Assembly: GCF_025452195.1 (NCBI RefSeq)
Contig: NZ_CP104970.1
Span: 372,001 to 436,000 of the forward strand
Origin: Phyllobacterium zundukense
Lineage (GTDB): Bacteria > Pseudomonadota > Alphaproteobacteria > Rhizobiales > Rhizobiaceae
Direction: 5' to 3'
DNA length: 64,000 nucleotides
Shown here: positions 26,138 to 34,401 of the stretch, piece by piece
Layout: the number at the start of each line of letters is the position of its first letter
Numbering within the stretch: position 1 is the stretch's first letter
Notes under the pieces: generated by a model
What the model was told of the DNA's origin: nothing
The model's database searches: none
The model's input: only the letters and a program-made list of their open reading frames with translations
Made by a program: the position numbers and the translations under genes

Positions 26138-26455
26138 TTACACCAGGGCTTCCAGCTTTGATTTGACGAGACTTACGCGTTGGGTCAGACCGGGCGCTCT
26201 ATCCGTATTTTCAATCGAGTCTAAGTTTCTGCCCTTGCCGATCTCAAGCAGTTCAATCATCACCCTGATCTCGTCTGGGTGAAATATTGGTTCGGGCGAG
26301 TACCCCAAGCTGTGGAGGCGGTCCTCGATCCCCAAAGCGTAGTTCAAAGAAGGGTCGCGTGAGTTCTTTACTTGTTCTATGCCGTCGCGGACTAACCACA
26401 ATAGACTTGGAATATCCAAAGCACTAAGGCCAAGTTCAATTTTTTCGTCAATCAT
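26138..26455 (-). CDS. Small hypothetical protein
   Basis: A 105-residue protein from the ATG at 26455 (MIDEKIELGLSALDIPSLLW), acidic and predicted mostly helical, with no transmembrane or signal segment and no known motif. Its start overlaps the stop of a short upstream reading as ATGA, which suggests translational coupling. It lies downstream of the metalloprotease gene of the restriction operon on the same strand, separated by about 400 bp. Function unknown. Confidence 0.55.
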   Translation of the reverse strand: MIDEKIELGLSALDIPSLLWLVRDGIEQVKNSRDPSLNYALGIEDRLHSLGYSPEPIFHPDEIRVMIELLEIGKGRNLDSIENTDRAPGLTQRVSLVKSKLEALV

Positions 26456-26660
26456 ACCGACTCCCAAATCCAAAATTGCTTGGCAATCAATCGGTTCCGT
26501 TGACGGAAATCAAGGCCTGCATCAAGCTGGCGCCTAAAGAATTGGATGTAAGTCTCGCCACTAGAAGGGTCGAAGCCGGATTTGGTGGGCCTTGCGCAGA
26601 GAACCAGGCTCCGGCAGGAGCTCGCTAGCGACTTTATCTCCGATGATCGAACGAGGTCAT
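26452..26660 (-). pseudogene. Short coding remnant coupled to the downstream small gene
   Basis: An ATG at 26660 with GGAGGAAACAG before it starts MTSFDHRR and stops. The next frame continues without a start as IKSLASSCRSLVLCARPT and YIQFFRRQLDAGLDFRQRN, ending in a stop that overlaps the start of the following gene (ATGA). The good ribosome-binding site, coupled stop and single frame change near 26635 suggest a formerly intact gene of about 70 codons. No family is recognised. Confidence 0.35.
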
Positions 26661-26851
26661 TCTGTTTCCTCCGGTTTCAGCTCTTGGATCTGATGGCGAG
26701 GCAGGAACGACGGAGCCGGCAAAGCTCATAGTGCCCAAGGTCGTCAGGCTTATGGAGACGGATTGGGAATTCGCGAAAGCGAAGCGACAGGAGGACTTGC
26801 CACTGCGGTGTGATCAGTTGCGATCAGCGCGCTAGGCTTATGGTCGCCGAT

Positions 26852-27577
26852 TTAGCGTAACTTCGCTTCCAGTTCTCCCTTTCGTTCCTCCCAGTCAGGC
26901 ATTACCGTTCGAAGCAATTTGCTCCACTCTTCGCCGTGATCTGGGTAGAAAGCGTGCGCTAGTTCATGACAAATCACATAGTCGATCAACCTGAAACTGG
27001 CACGCACCAGGTCGACGTTGAGCACCACCCGTCCTCCAGGCGTGAAGCTACCCCAGCGCTTTGACATTCGGCGAATTATCATTGGGGGGCGCTTCAAACC
27101 TTTTCGAATGAACGGTTCCGCGACAATTTCCAACCGTTGTCGGAACACTTCTCGAGCGCGGAGTGCATAATATGCGTGAAGAAGACGTCTGCAATGGGGC
27201 TGATCGTCGGTCGAACGGGCACTGATCACCATTCGCCCGCCCTCAATTCTCACGTGTGGATCATTGGATTGCTCGATTGCTAACCGATACTGTCGGCCAA
27301 GCAAAAGATGGGTCTCGCCAGAAATAAACCGGCGCGTTGGCGTTAGTTTTGGTCTCTGGGCAATCGTGTCAATCTGAGCGAATATCCAGGCGCTCTTTCG
27401 GTGCGCTCTGCTCCGAATTTCGTCGATTTCCTCTCCTACTGGCGCAAGAATGGCCACTTCGCCAGTCGGACCAACATCAATTCTGAGAACACGTCTATCC
27501 GTGCGGCGAAGTTCGGCGACGATCCGACGCTTACCCCAGCATATTTCGATCTTTTCGCTTATGGAATGATCGCGCAT
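26852..27577 (-). CDS. YgjP-like metal-dependent hydrolase (M48/WLM, SprT-like)
   Basis: A 241-residue protein of the YgjP family (DUF45). The zincin motif HELAH is in IDYVICHELAHAFYPDHGEEW, and the third ligand region and MPDWEERKGELEAKL follow at the C-terminus. SKRWGSFTPGGRVVLNVDLV is the family signature. It begins eight bases after the HsdR stop, so it is the last gene of the restriction-modification operon. YgjP-like genes are repeatedly found next to hsdR in type I loci; the role there is unknown. Confidence 0.85.
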   Translation of the reverse strand: MRDHSISEKIEICWGKRRIVAELRRTDRRVLRIDVGPTGEVAILAPVGEEIDEIRSRAHRKSAWIFAQIDTIAQRPKLTPTRRFISGETHLLLGRQYRLAIEQSNDPHVRIEGGRMVISARSTDDQPHCRRLLHAYYALRAREVFRQRLEIVAEPFIRKGLKRPPMIIRRMSKRWGSFTPGGRVVLNVDLVRASFRLIDYVICHELAHAFYPDHGEEWSKLLRTVMPDWEERKGELEAKLR

Positions 27578-27585
27578 GATCGTCC

Positions 27586-30500
27586 TTATTGCGCCAACCG
27601 CACGCGAGCCGATGCGAGGACATCGTCGACGATGCCATCAAGTATGGCAGGATCGATCACAATTTCACGCGTGCCGCGCAACTCTTCAAAGAAGAAGTCG
27701 TCGATGTCGTTCCGAATACCGTTCTCGACATCACGATCGTATTGCCAACCGACCTTGCGACGTTTCTGCACAATCCGACTGATCTCAAGTGCGATGTCGG
27801 CAGCCAATTCGGTGTTACGAACACCAGCCTTTTCCAGATTGCGCTTCGCCAACCCCCAAAAGGCCTGAGCATGGCTATCGTCGCGAAGACGCCCCGGAGT
27901 CGGATCGGTTTCGTCCTGCCTCGTCTGAACCTTGTCGCGCAACTCCTTGACCTTTGAAAGATACGTCAGGTCGTTGATGCGCCCTTTGTGAAAATCTGCG
28001 ATCGTGTCCCGAACGAGCTTGGAGAATTTTTCGAAGAAAGTGGGATCTTCATCCCATTTCTCCTCGATCGAACGCGTCAGTTGATGCGCGATCGTGTCAG
28101 CAACCGACGCATCGCTTTCCGTCCTTTCCTGCCGTCGTTCTTCAATAGCGATATCGTCGAAGATATTCAGCGGCGAGACCAGCGTGACAACGTCGCGCGC
28201 GATGACATGTCGGTCCAGCAACTGGCGGATACGTTTCTCATAGTCTCGCCAGTCCACGCGCTCTGCATAGCGAAGGCTGACCGCAGCACGCAACGAAACG
28301 AACCGGCCGAGGTCGTCCTTCCATCGCTTAAGCAGCTCCGGCTTCGTCGCCTCGACAAAGGCTGGCGAGGCGAGTGCCACGCAAAGGGCGCTGGAAAACG
28401 CCGAGAGGCGTGCGTAAAACTCGGTCCGAATCTCCGCGTCGGCCAAGAGGCGAGCGAAGGCTTCGGCATCGAAATTGTTGGAAACGGATTTGAACACGTC
28501 CAGCAAGACAGCATGGGCGCCCGGCACCTTATTCGCCTCATCCCGAATAGCCAATACGCTGGTGGCGATGTCCTCTGGGCTAAAGCCTTGGAGCGCATCG
28601 TAGCTGGCGAGTGCGTCGCCAAGGTCCTTGAGCACCCCCGTGTAATCGATGATGAAGCCGAAGGGCTTATCCGGCGCGCCGTCTTCGTCAAAAACGCGAT
28701 TGACCCGCGCGATGGCCTGCAACAGACCATGCTCTTTCAGGCGGCGGGCCAGATAGAGCACCGTGTTGCGCGGCGCATCGAAACCAGTGAGCAACTTATC
28801 AACGACGATGACGATGTCCGGATCGGCTGGACCTTTGAACTGCTCGACGATGGTGCGGTTATAGGCGTCCTCGCCACCGTACCGCTCCATCATCTTGCGC
28901 CAGAACGTGCGGACGAGATCGTCGTCGGCCCCATCGACCTCATCTTCACTTTCCCGCATTTCCGGAGCGGAGATCACGACCTCGGTCGTAACGGCACCGA
29001 ATTCGTCGAACAGTTTCTTGAGTAGGATTGCCGCTCTCTTCGATGATGCCGCGAGTTGTCCCTTCAGCCCCGTTCCCTTGAAGTTCGTCGCGAAGTGTTG
29101 GCCGACATCGAATGCGATGGATTGAAGCCTCGAATCGACGCCCTCGATTTCGCGCGCTCGGCTCATCTTTCGCTTCAGGTCGGCACGCTGGTCTTCGGAA
29201 AGACCGCGGGTGTGGACCTCGAACCAACGGTCGATTTGCGCATCATCGACATCGGTGACGACTTCCCGCCCTTCATAGAGCAGCGGCACGACTGCCTGGT
29301 CGGCGACCGCGTCACGCATGGAATACGAGGGCTGAACTAGATCGCCGAACTTGGCGAAGGTGCTCTTCTCCTTTTTCGCAATCGGCGTGCCGGTAAAGGC
29401 GATGAAGCAGGCTTTGGGTAGCAACTCACGCATGCGGGCGTGCAGGCTGTCGAGGTTGCCATACTGGCTGCGATGGCTCTCGTCGACCAAGACGAAGATG
29501 TCGGACGACGTATCGACGACGCGTCGTTTGTTCAGTCCCGCTCGGAACTTATGGATGAGGGTAGTGACGACTGGCGTCATGTCCTCGATCAGAGTCAGAA
29601 GGTTCTCGCCTGTCGCCGCCCGCTTCGGCTCCTGGCCGGTGGCGCGGAAGGTCTTGGTGATCTGGTCATCGAGATCGGTCCGGTCGGTCACGATGACGAT
29701 GCGCGCCTGCGGGTGGGCCATGACGATGGACTTGGCCAGCATGACCATGGTCAAGCTCTTGCCCGAGCCCTGAGTATGCCAGACGACGCCCCCCTTGCGC
29801 CGCCCGGCAGTGTCGCGTTCTGCCGTGCGTTGCAACAGTGTCTCGACCGTCGCGACCTGCTGATAACGAGCAACCTTTTTGTGCGGACCGTCGAACAGCA
29901 TGTAGCGACGAACAAGCCGCATGAAGCGCTCCGGACGGCATAGCCCGACGATCGTCTCATCCAGCGGTGTGACGAAGCGGTAGTCTTCCATCAATTCGTC
30001 GTGCCGCTTCATGTACGGCGCAAAGTCGAGGGCCACACGCTTGCCTTCTACGGTATCGAGCGGGCGATTGACCACCTGTTCGGCGAAGCCCAGCGGATCT
30101 TCGCGCTCCTTCCACACGCTCCAGAGCTTGCGCGGGGTGCCCACCGTGCCATAGCGTGGATCATGGCTATTGGCTGACAACAGGAGCTGGGCGGAATAGA
30201 AGAGGGCGGGAACGCCTTCGCCGACCTTCTGATTGCGAATCTGCTGGCTGACGCCCTGGTCCGCTGCGACATGCGAAGCTTTGACTTCGATGACCCCCAA
30301 TGGAATGCCGTTAACGAAGAGGACGAGATCAACGCGGATCGTCGGGCCGCCCGGCTCGCTCACTGTATATTCGCTCGTCACCTGAAAACTGTTGGCGCGC
30401 CAGTCGTTCCAATCTATGAATTTGAACGGCCACTCTCGCGATGTGGCTCCCATGGTTTGCGGCAAGGCTATGCCGAGCATGAGGTCGTCGGTCATTCGCT

Positions 30501-30789
30501 CATTGGCGCGCACCACGCCCTCTGGAATTCGATCGGCGAGCCGCCGAACCGCAGCGTCGATGTTGGCTTCGGAGAACGAATGCACGCGCCCATCGACTTG
30601 AATGCGATTGATGCGTGCGAGATCGGCCCGGAGTTGGGTTTCCAGGAATGGTAGACTCCGGCGCCGGTCGCGCCATTGATCGGCCTCGGCCCGTGAGACA
30701 TAGCGCCAGCCGCAGTTGATCAACGTGTGCAGCGCCTGAAGTTGCGCGCCTCCCGCTTCTGAGGTGGTGAACTCGGGTGAACGGGTCAA
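27586..30789 (-). CDS. hsdR: Type I restriction endonuclease subunit R
   Basis: A 1067-residue HsdR. Residues about 150-170 carry the nuclease motif: IRVDLVLF with Asp 154, then GVIEVKA with Glu 168 and Lys 170. The SF2 translocase follows, with Walker A WHTQGSGKSLT near 338-347, IVTDRTDLDDQ, the DESH box LVDESHRSQYG near 434-444 and FTGTPIAKKE. The subunit cuts DNA after ATP-driven translocation when HsdS/HsdM meet an unmodified site. The start is a TTG with AGGG eight bases upstream; no in-frame ATG fits. It is separated from the previous gene by 237 bp that contain a palindrome and a -10-like box, so it may have its own promoter. Confidence 0.95.
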   Translation of the reverse strand: MTRSPEFTTSEAGGAQLQALHTLINCGWRYVSRAEADQWRDRRRSLPFLETQLRADLARINRIQVDGRVHSFSEANIDAAVRRLADRIPEGVVRANERMTDDLMLGIALPQTMGATSREWPFKFIDWNDWRANSFQVTSEYTVSEPGGPTIRVDLVLFVNGIPLGVIEVKASHVAADQGVSQQIRNQKVGEGVPALFYSAQLLLSANSHDPRYGTVGTPRKLWSVWKEREDPLGFAEQVVNRPLDTVEGKRVALDFAPYMKRHDELMEDYRFVTPLDETIVGLCRPERFMRLVRRYMLFDGPHKKVARYQQVATVETLLQRTAERDTAGRRKGGVVWHTQGSGKSLTMVMLAKSIVMAHPQARIVIVTDRTDLDDQITKTFRATGQEPKRAATGENLLTLIEDMTPVVTTLIHKFRAGLNKRRVVDTSSDIFVLVDESHRSQYGNLDSLHARMRELLPKACFIAFTGTPIAKKEKSTFAKFGDLVQPSYSMRDAVADQAVVPLLYEGREVVTDVDDAQIDRWFEVHTRGLSEDQRADLKRKMSRAREIEGVDSRLQSIAFDVGQHFATNFKGTGLKGQLAASSKRAAILLKKLFDEFGAVTTEVVISAPEMRESEDEVDGADDDLVRTFWRKMMERYGGEDAYNRTIVEQFKGPADPDIVIVVDKLLTGFDAPRNTVLYLARRLKEHGLLQAIARVNRVFDEDGAPDKPFGFIIDYTGVLKDLGDALASYDALQGFSPEDIATSVLAIRDEANKVPGAHAVLLDVFKSVSNNFDAEAFARLLADAEIRTEFYARLSAFSSALCVALASPAFVEATKPELLKRWKDDLGRFVSLRAAVSLRYAERVDWRDYEKRIRQLLDRHVIARDVVTLVSPLNIFDDIAIEERRQERTESDASVADTIAHQLTRSIEEKWDEDPTFFEKFSKLVRDTIADFHKGRINDLTYLSKVKELRDKVQTRQDETDPTPGRLRDDSHAQAFWGLAKRNLEKAGVRNTELAADIALEISRIVQKRRKVGWQYDRDVENGIRNDIDDFFFEELRGTREIVIDPAILDGIVDDVLASARVRLAQ

Positions 30790-30845
30790 TGTTCTACCCT
30801 CATGAAACGAGGCAGGCGAATGTCATTTTTTTCTTTATTTTCAAA

Positions 30846-30914
30846 ATTATAAGCAAGAACTTGTGCCGTTCGTTGTGTAAAGCGCGCCACCAACCAGTCA
30901 ACAAAATGTTGACT
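30846..30914 (-). promoter_or_regulatory. Palindrome and -10-like box before hsdR
   Basis: AGTCAACAAAATGTTGACT (30896-30914) is a perfect 7-bp inverted repeat around a 5-base centre. A TATAAT box reads leftward at 30851-30846, about 57 bp before the HsdR TTG start. The region is AT-rich compared with its flanks. Together these suggest a separate, repressible promoter for hsdR and the downstream metalloprotease gene; this is inference from sequence symmetry. Confidence 0.4.
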
Positions 30915-31026
30915 TTTGGCCAATAGGATGCATATGAACACTACGAGTTCACTGCCTATCGGCTTTGAACCTATCGAGGCTTCGGACGCTGAGCCAGCGT
31001 AGCAAATCAGCGTCCGCATCTCCCTT

Positions 31027-31488
31027 TCACAGCGCATTGAGGCAATCCTCCCTGTTCCACAACGGGGATTGGCGGATTTTGCCGATGCTGTTGTCGGCGA
31101 GGTAGCACGTCACGAAATTGGCCTTCAGTGTGCCGTCGGCCTTTTTGCCAAGGCGGATCACTACAACGAAGTCACCGAAGACGACGCTGACACAGCGCGT
31201 CGGATCGTAGCGACCGTTCTTTTTGTCCCAGCCTTGAAACCGCACTGCAGCCGGATCGGCGAGCGTTGCGGCAATCCAGCCCATCCGCTGCGCACGAACC
31301 TGCGATAGTGTCGTATCCTTGACGCCTTTGCGCAGCGTGCTTTCGAAGAAAGAGTGATCAAAATCCTCCTTCTTGAAGTAGACGCGGATGCCGTCGTGGG
31401 TGGTGATCACCCCACGGCAATAAGTACCCTCGAAATTCTGCCGATACTCGGCGTCAGTCGCAAGAACGAGAAGCGGTGGCATTACCAA
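31027..31488 (-). CDS. Small nuclease-like protein (PBECR/barnase-EndoU-like), putative
   Basis: A 153-residue protein inside the restriction operon. Its C-terminal half has the arrangement seen in barnase-EndoU-ColicinE5/RelE-like phage nucleases of the PBECR kind: RAQRMGWIAATLADP, WDKK, a beta strand FGDFVVVIRLG and FVTCYLADNSIGKIRQSPLW. The N-terminal half has a conserved-looking THDGIRVYFKKEDFDHSFFE. It overlaps the DUF3800 gene by seven bases. I recognise the fold pattern only by eye, so family and activity are tentative; it could be a nuclease effector or an RNA-binding partner. Confidence 0.5.
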   Translation of the reverse strand: MVMPPLLVLATDAEYRQNFEGTYCRGVITTHDGIRVYFKKEDFDHSFFESTLRKGVKDTTLSQVRAQRMGWIAATLADPAAVRFQGWDKKNGRYDPTRCVSVVFGDFVVVIRLGKKADGTLKANFVTCYLADNSIGKIRQSPLWNREDCLNAL

Positions 31489-32186
31489 CCCCCGCCAAGA
31501 TTGATCTTGAAAATATTGAATTTCTTCTCCGCAGCGCCCGTAGGTGCAAGCGGCCCTCGCAGGTCAAGACGCGCCTCCAGGCGGTTGACGAGACTTTCCT
31601 TCGCCGTGCCGGTCTTCAACGTGTCGTTCAGTCGGCTGCTGGCAGCGCCGAGCAACACGTCACAAAGCTGCAAGAGCACGACCTCGGGCGACGGAAGCGA
31701 TTGCACATCGGCGATGGTCGCGGATTTGTTGGCGTAATCGAGACAGCGTTTCAAAACCCGGAGCCGTGTGCGATCGCGATTGCTCTTCAGGTCGCAGTAG
31801 ATGCGGTATTCATTGAAGTCGAGAATCCAGTGGTGCAGGAGTTGATAATAGAACTTGTAAAAACCCAGTTCCCCGTCGCCATCGTGCAGCGCCATGTCGA
31901 CCTGCGTGCGATCCACCGCGATGCAGCGAAACCGCATATCCATGCCGTAGCTCATGAACAGGTCTACGAGCTCGTGATAGAAGTCCGCCTTGGCGGGCGA
32001 GATCTTGGTCCATTTCGCTTCGCCCCACACGCCATGGCGCTCACGCAAGCGCCCGATCTTCTCCTTGGCGTCCTCACGCAGCTCTGCCGGCAACCAGAGG
32101 CTGCCAATCATCAGATAGCGGGCGCGGGGCTTGGCCGACGTGAACAGATCCGGTTGGGCTTCGTCGCAATAGACCTCGAATTTCAT
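31482..32186 (-). CDS. DUF3800 domain-containing protein
   Basis: A 234-residue protein with the DUF3800 layout. The N-terminal acidic pair is in FEVYCDEAQP, followed by YLMIGSLWLP. A central conserved Asp is in IYCDLKSNRD, and the late acidic motif is LLQLCDVLLGAASS. The scattered Asp/Glu residues suggest an RNase H-like metal centre, known for this family only by fold prediction. It overlaps hsdS by four bases and the following small gene by seven bases, so all three are translated together. DUF3800 genes are common in mobile and defence contexts. Confidence 0.78.
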   Translation of the reverse strand: MKFEVYCDEAQPDLFTSAKPRARYLMIGSLWLPAELREDAKEKIGRLRERHGVWGEAKWTKISPAKADFYHELVDLFMSYGMDMRFRCIAVDRTQVDMALHDGDGELGFYKFYYQLLHHWILDFNEYRIYCDLKSNRDRTRLRVLKRCLDYANKSATIADVQSLPSPEVVLLQLCDVLLGAASSRLNDTLKTGTAKESLVNRLEARLDLRGPLAPTGAAEKKFNIFKINLGGGW

Positions 32187-33436
32187 GACCGCCCTCCAAC
32201 CTTCAATAGGGGAGGCGTCAGTGCTTCCGGATCGAAGCGCTCATCGAGCCGCCACTCGCCCGTGAGCAGCTTTTGCATCAGGCCGCGCTTCTGCGTCCGA
32301 AGACCCGATGCGGACTCTTTTGTCGCATTGAGGTCTTGCTCGACAGCGGTAAGGAACTGACCAATCCGCTTCTGCTCGCGGATATCGGGCACCCTCAGCA
32401 CCATTTCGGCTAGGCCGTCGAAGTAGATCCTGGTACGAACGCTGCCACTGCCGACAATAACAAGATGATCACGCCACCGCTTTGTCCCGATCAGAAAGCG
32501 CAGAAAGTCAGGGTCGGCTCTATCTTTGCGGGCGCGGAACACGACATAGTCGGGGCTGACCAGAACGTCCTGATCGTATCGTGACGCGGCGATCGAGCCA
32601 ATGTTCAAACGCATGGGGTTGTAGGCGATGGCTCGCGGCGGCACGATCAGATAGCGCCGAAGGTCGGCGGCCATCACGTGCGAGCGCATGGGAACCAGAC
32701 CTTCGCCCTTGATCACCCCCATCACTCGGTCTGGGCCGTGGCCGGCGGTATTACGCAGCTTCAGCTCTTCGGCAATTTCGCTGAATTCAGCGGGCGCCCA
32801 TAAATTGTTGCCTTTGTCTGCTGACTGGAAGGTTTCGATCAGCCGGATGCGAGCGGCATCAAATCGGCGCTGCTTGGCGCCAATCAGACGTTCCGTCTGG
32901 TCAATGGCCTGATCCCAGGAGTCAAGAATGTCCACAATGCGCTGTTGTTCTTCAGGAGGCGGAAGCCATACATCAATCTTCGACAATGTCTCTTGGCTCA
33001 AATTTGTGATGTAGCTCCCACTACCACGCTCATGTAGTGCCTTTTTGAATAGTTCAGACTTCACAAAATTAAGCCAAAACCGAGGGAGTATTTCCGTTGA
33101 TACCAGGCGCATACGAATGGTGAAGCCTGAAAACATCACCTTCTCATTGCGAGGAAGCACCATTGCGCAACGTCCGATTAGATCTCGGCTGCCATTTGAT
33201 CGGACAAAAACAAAGTCTCCATCGCGGAGATAGTCGTCAGCATTCGGGGTATTTGCCAACGTGACACTTGGCATCTGCTGGAAGTCGGAGATAATAGATC
33301 GAGAAGCGAAATCGGAAACGCCCAAGACCTTCACGACTTTTCCGGCAGATTTTGCCGTAAAGTTCACACCATTTCGAAATTCGGCATGATCTCCAAGAAC
33401 GATGTTCTTCCATCCATCAGAGAAGAGGGCGCTCAT
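32183..33436 (-). CDS. hsdS: Type I restriction-modification specificity subunit S
   Basis: A full-size HsdS of 417 residues with two target-recognition domains. The first half ends in LSKIDVWLPPPEEQQRIVDIL, and its long helix includes DSWDQAIDQTERLIGAKQRR. The second half ends in VPDIREQKRIGQFLTAVEQDL and RTQKRGLMQKLLTGEWRL. These paired proline-rich and coiled-coil conserved regions define the subunit that chooses the DNA target. It overlaps both neighbours by four bases. Its target sequence cannot be predicted from this reading. Confidence 0.94.
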   Translation of the reverse strand: MSALFSDGWKNIVLGDHAEFRNGVNFTAKSAGKVVKVLGVSDFASRSIISDFQQMPSVTLANTPNADDYLRDGDFVFVRSNGSRDLIGRCAMVLPRNEKVMFSGFTIRMRLVSTEILPRFWLNFVKSELFKKALHERGSGSYITNLSQETLSKIDVWLPPPEEQQRIVDILDSWDQAIDQTERLIGAKQRRFDAARIRLIETFQSADKGNNLWAPAEFSEIAEELKLRNTAGHGPDRVMGVIKGEGLVPMRSHVMAADLRRYLIVPPRAIAYNPMRLNIGSIAASRYDQDVLVSPDYVVFRARKDRADPDFLRFLIGTKRWRDHLVIVGSGSVRTRIYFDGLAEMVLRVPDIREQKRIGQFLTAVEQDLNATKESASGLRTQKRGLMQKLLTGEWRLDERFDPEALTPPLLKVGGRS

Positions 33437-34401
33437 GCTTCACCCCCTTCCGCAATCCTGCGCTTCCGCCAATCGCCGCAGGTCTGGCCGCTCGCTTCAT
33501 GGCGCCAATAGCGAGGCCCGCTGACATTGCCGCCGTAGACGACTCGCGCTGCACCCGATGGCGTATCGAAAGCCGTATCGGCGAGAAATCGAAGAAACTT
33601 GGGGTCTTCTGCCGGAGACAGCTTCCCTTCAGATATCATCTGCGCCCTGCGACGCTTTAGGCCTTCCTCACAACTCGGCACTTCCTGTGCCTTTGCAATC
33701 GAACCAGCTAGCACGACAAATTCATCACCGGCTTCTCGCGCTCTGGCATTGGTGCCGGATTCTGTGAAGATGAAGATCGGAGCGGCCTGGTTGCTGATAA
33801 ATGCGGGTGCAGTGGCAACCTCAGGACCAGCACTTCGGGCAGATAGAATCCCATCCTGCCCTGCTGGCCGCAGCACGTCGAATCCAAGTACCGGCAACAG
33901 AATTTCGATTTCTTCGAGCACCCGCTCCATGTCGGCGATTTCTGGTTCCGGCAACCCCTTGAACGGCGGTTCTGTACCATTAATGAGCTTGGCCCGGCCC
34001 GCGCCGCGAATGGCGGCGATGATCCGGCTTTCCAGATACCGGCCATGGGCCTTGGTCAAGTTCTCGTCCTTGGAGACGATCAACACAGCCCGCGTGAAGA
34101 ACTCTTTCGACTCGTCGGCGTCATGTGCTGCCAGCCGCGTCTTCACCTTGTCGCCTTCGCCGACATATACGCGCTGTCGCCCCGGCAAATCCGGGTCCGG
34201 CCCGACTAGGAGGTAGAGGCCCGTGCGGCTCGCCTCTTCACGCCGGATCAGATCGGGCAATGCCGTGCGCGAGGCGACAGCAGCCCGCACGGAGGAGATG
34301 CCAAGTTCGGCCGTGATCACGCCGGACGGCGAGCCATCAACCAGATAAAGTTTCAGAGTGCGTCCGCGCCGGGACATCGCGCGCGAGGGAGCTTCATACA
34401 T
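33433..34401 (-). CDS. GIY-YIG nuclease family protein with DUF4357-like C-terminus
   Basis: A 322-residue protein. Residues about 60-160 form a GIY-YIG-like domain: GLYLLVGPDPDLPGRQRVYVGEGDKVKTRL, then LTKAHGRYLESRIIAAI, with the catalytic Arg and Glu in place. The C-terminal 100 residues, with DTAFDTPSGAARVVYGG and GPRYWRHEASGQTCGDW, look like DUF4357, a domain often found beside type I modification genes. It lies between hsdM and hsdS, overlapping them by eight and four bases. The role may be a second nuclease or an accessory DNA-binding factor. Confidence 0.82.
   Translation of the reverse strand: MYEAPSRAMSRRGRTLKLYLVDGSPSGVITAELGISSVRAAVASRTALPDLIRREEASRTGLYLLVGPDPDLPGRQRVYVGEGDKVKTRLAAHDADESKEFFTRAVLIVSKDENLTKAHGRYLESRIIAAIRGAGRAKLINGTEPPFKGLPEPEIADMERVLEEIEILLPVLGFDVLRPAGQDGILSARSAGPEVATAPAFISNQAAPIFIFTESGTNARAREAGDEFVVLAGSIAKAQEVPSCEEGLKRRRAQMISEGKLSPAEDPKFLRFLADTAFDTPSGAARVVYGGNVSGPRYWRHEASGQTCGDWRKRRIAEGGEA

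Noticed and set aside
27988..29025. Plus-strand open frame of about 345 codons opposite hsdR
   Set aside because: It mirrors the hsdR coding sequence, lacks motifs and has no plausible start signal.
30786..31037. Short leftward frame overlapping the hsdR start
   Set aside because: It spans the regulatory gap, includes the palindrome and the AT-rich box, and has no family features.
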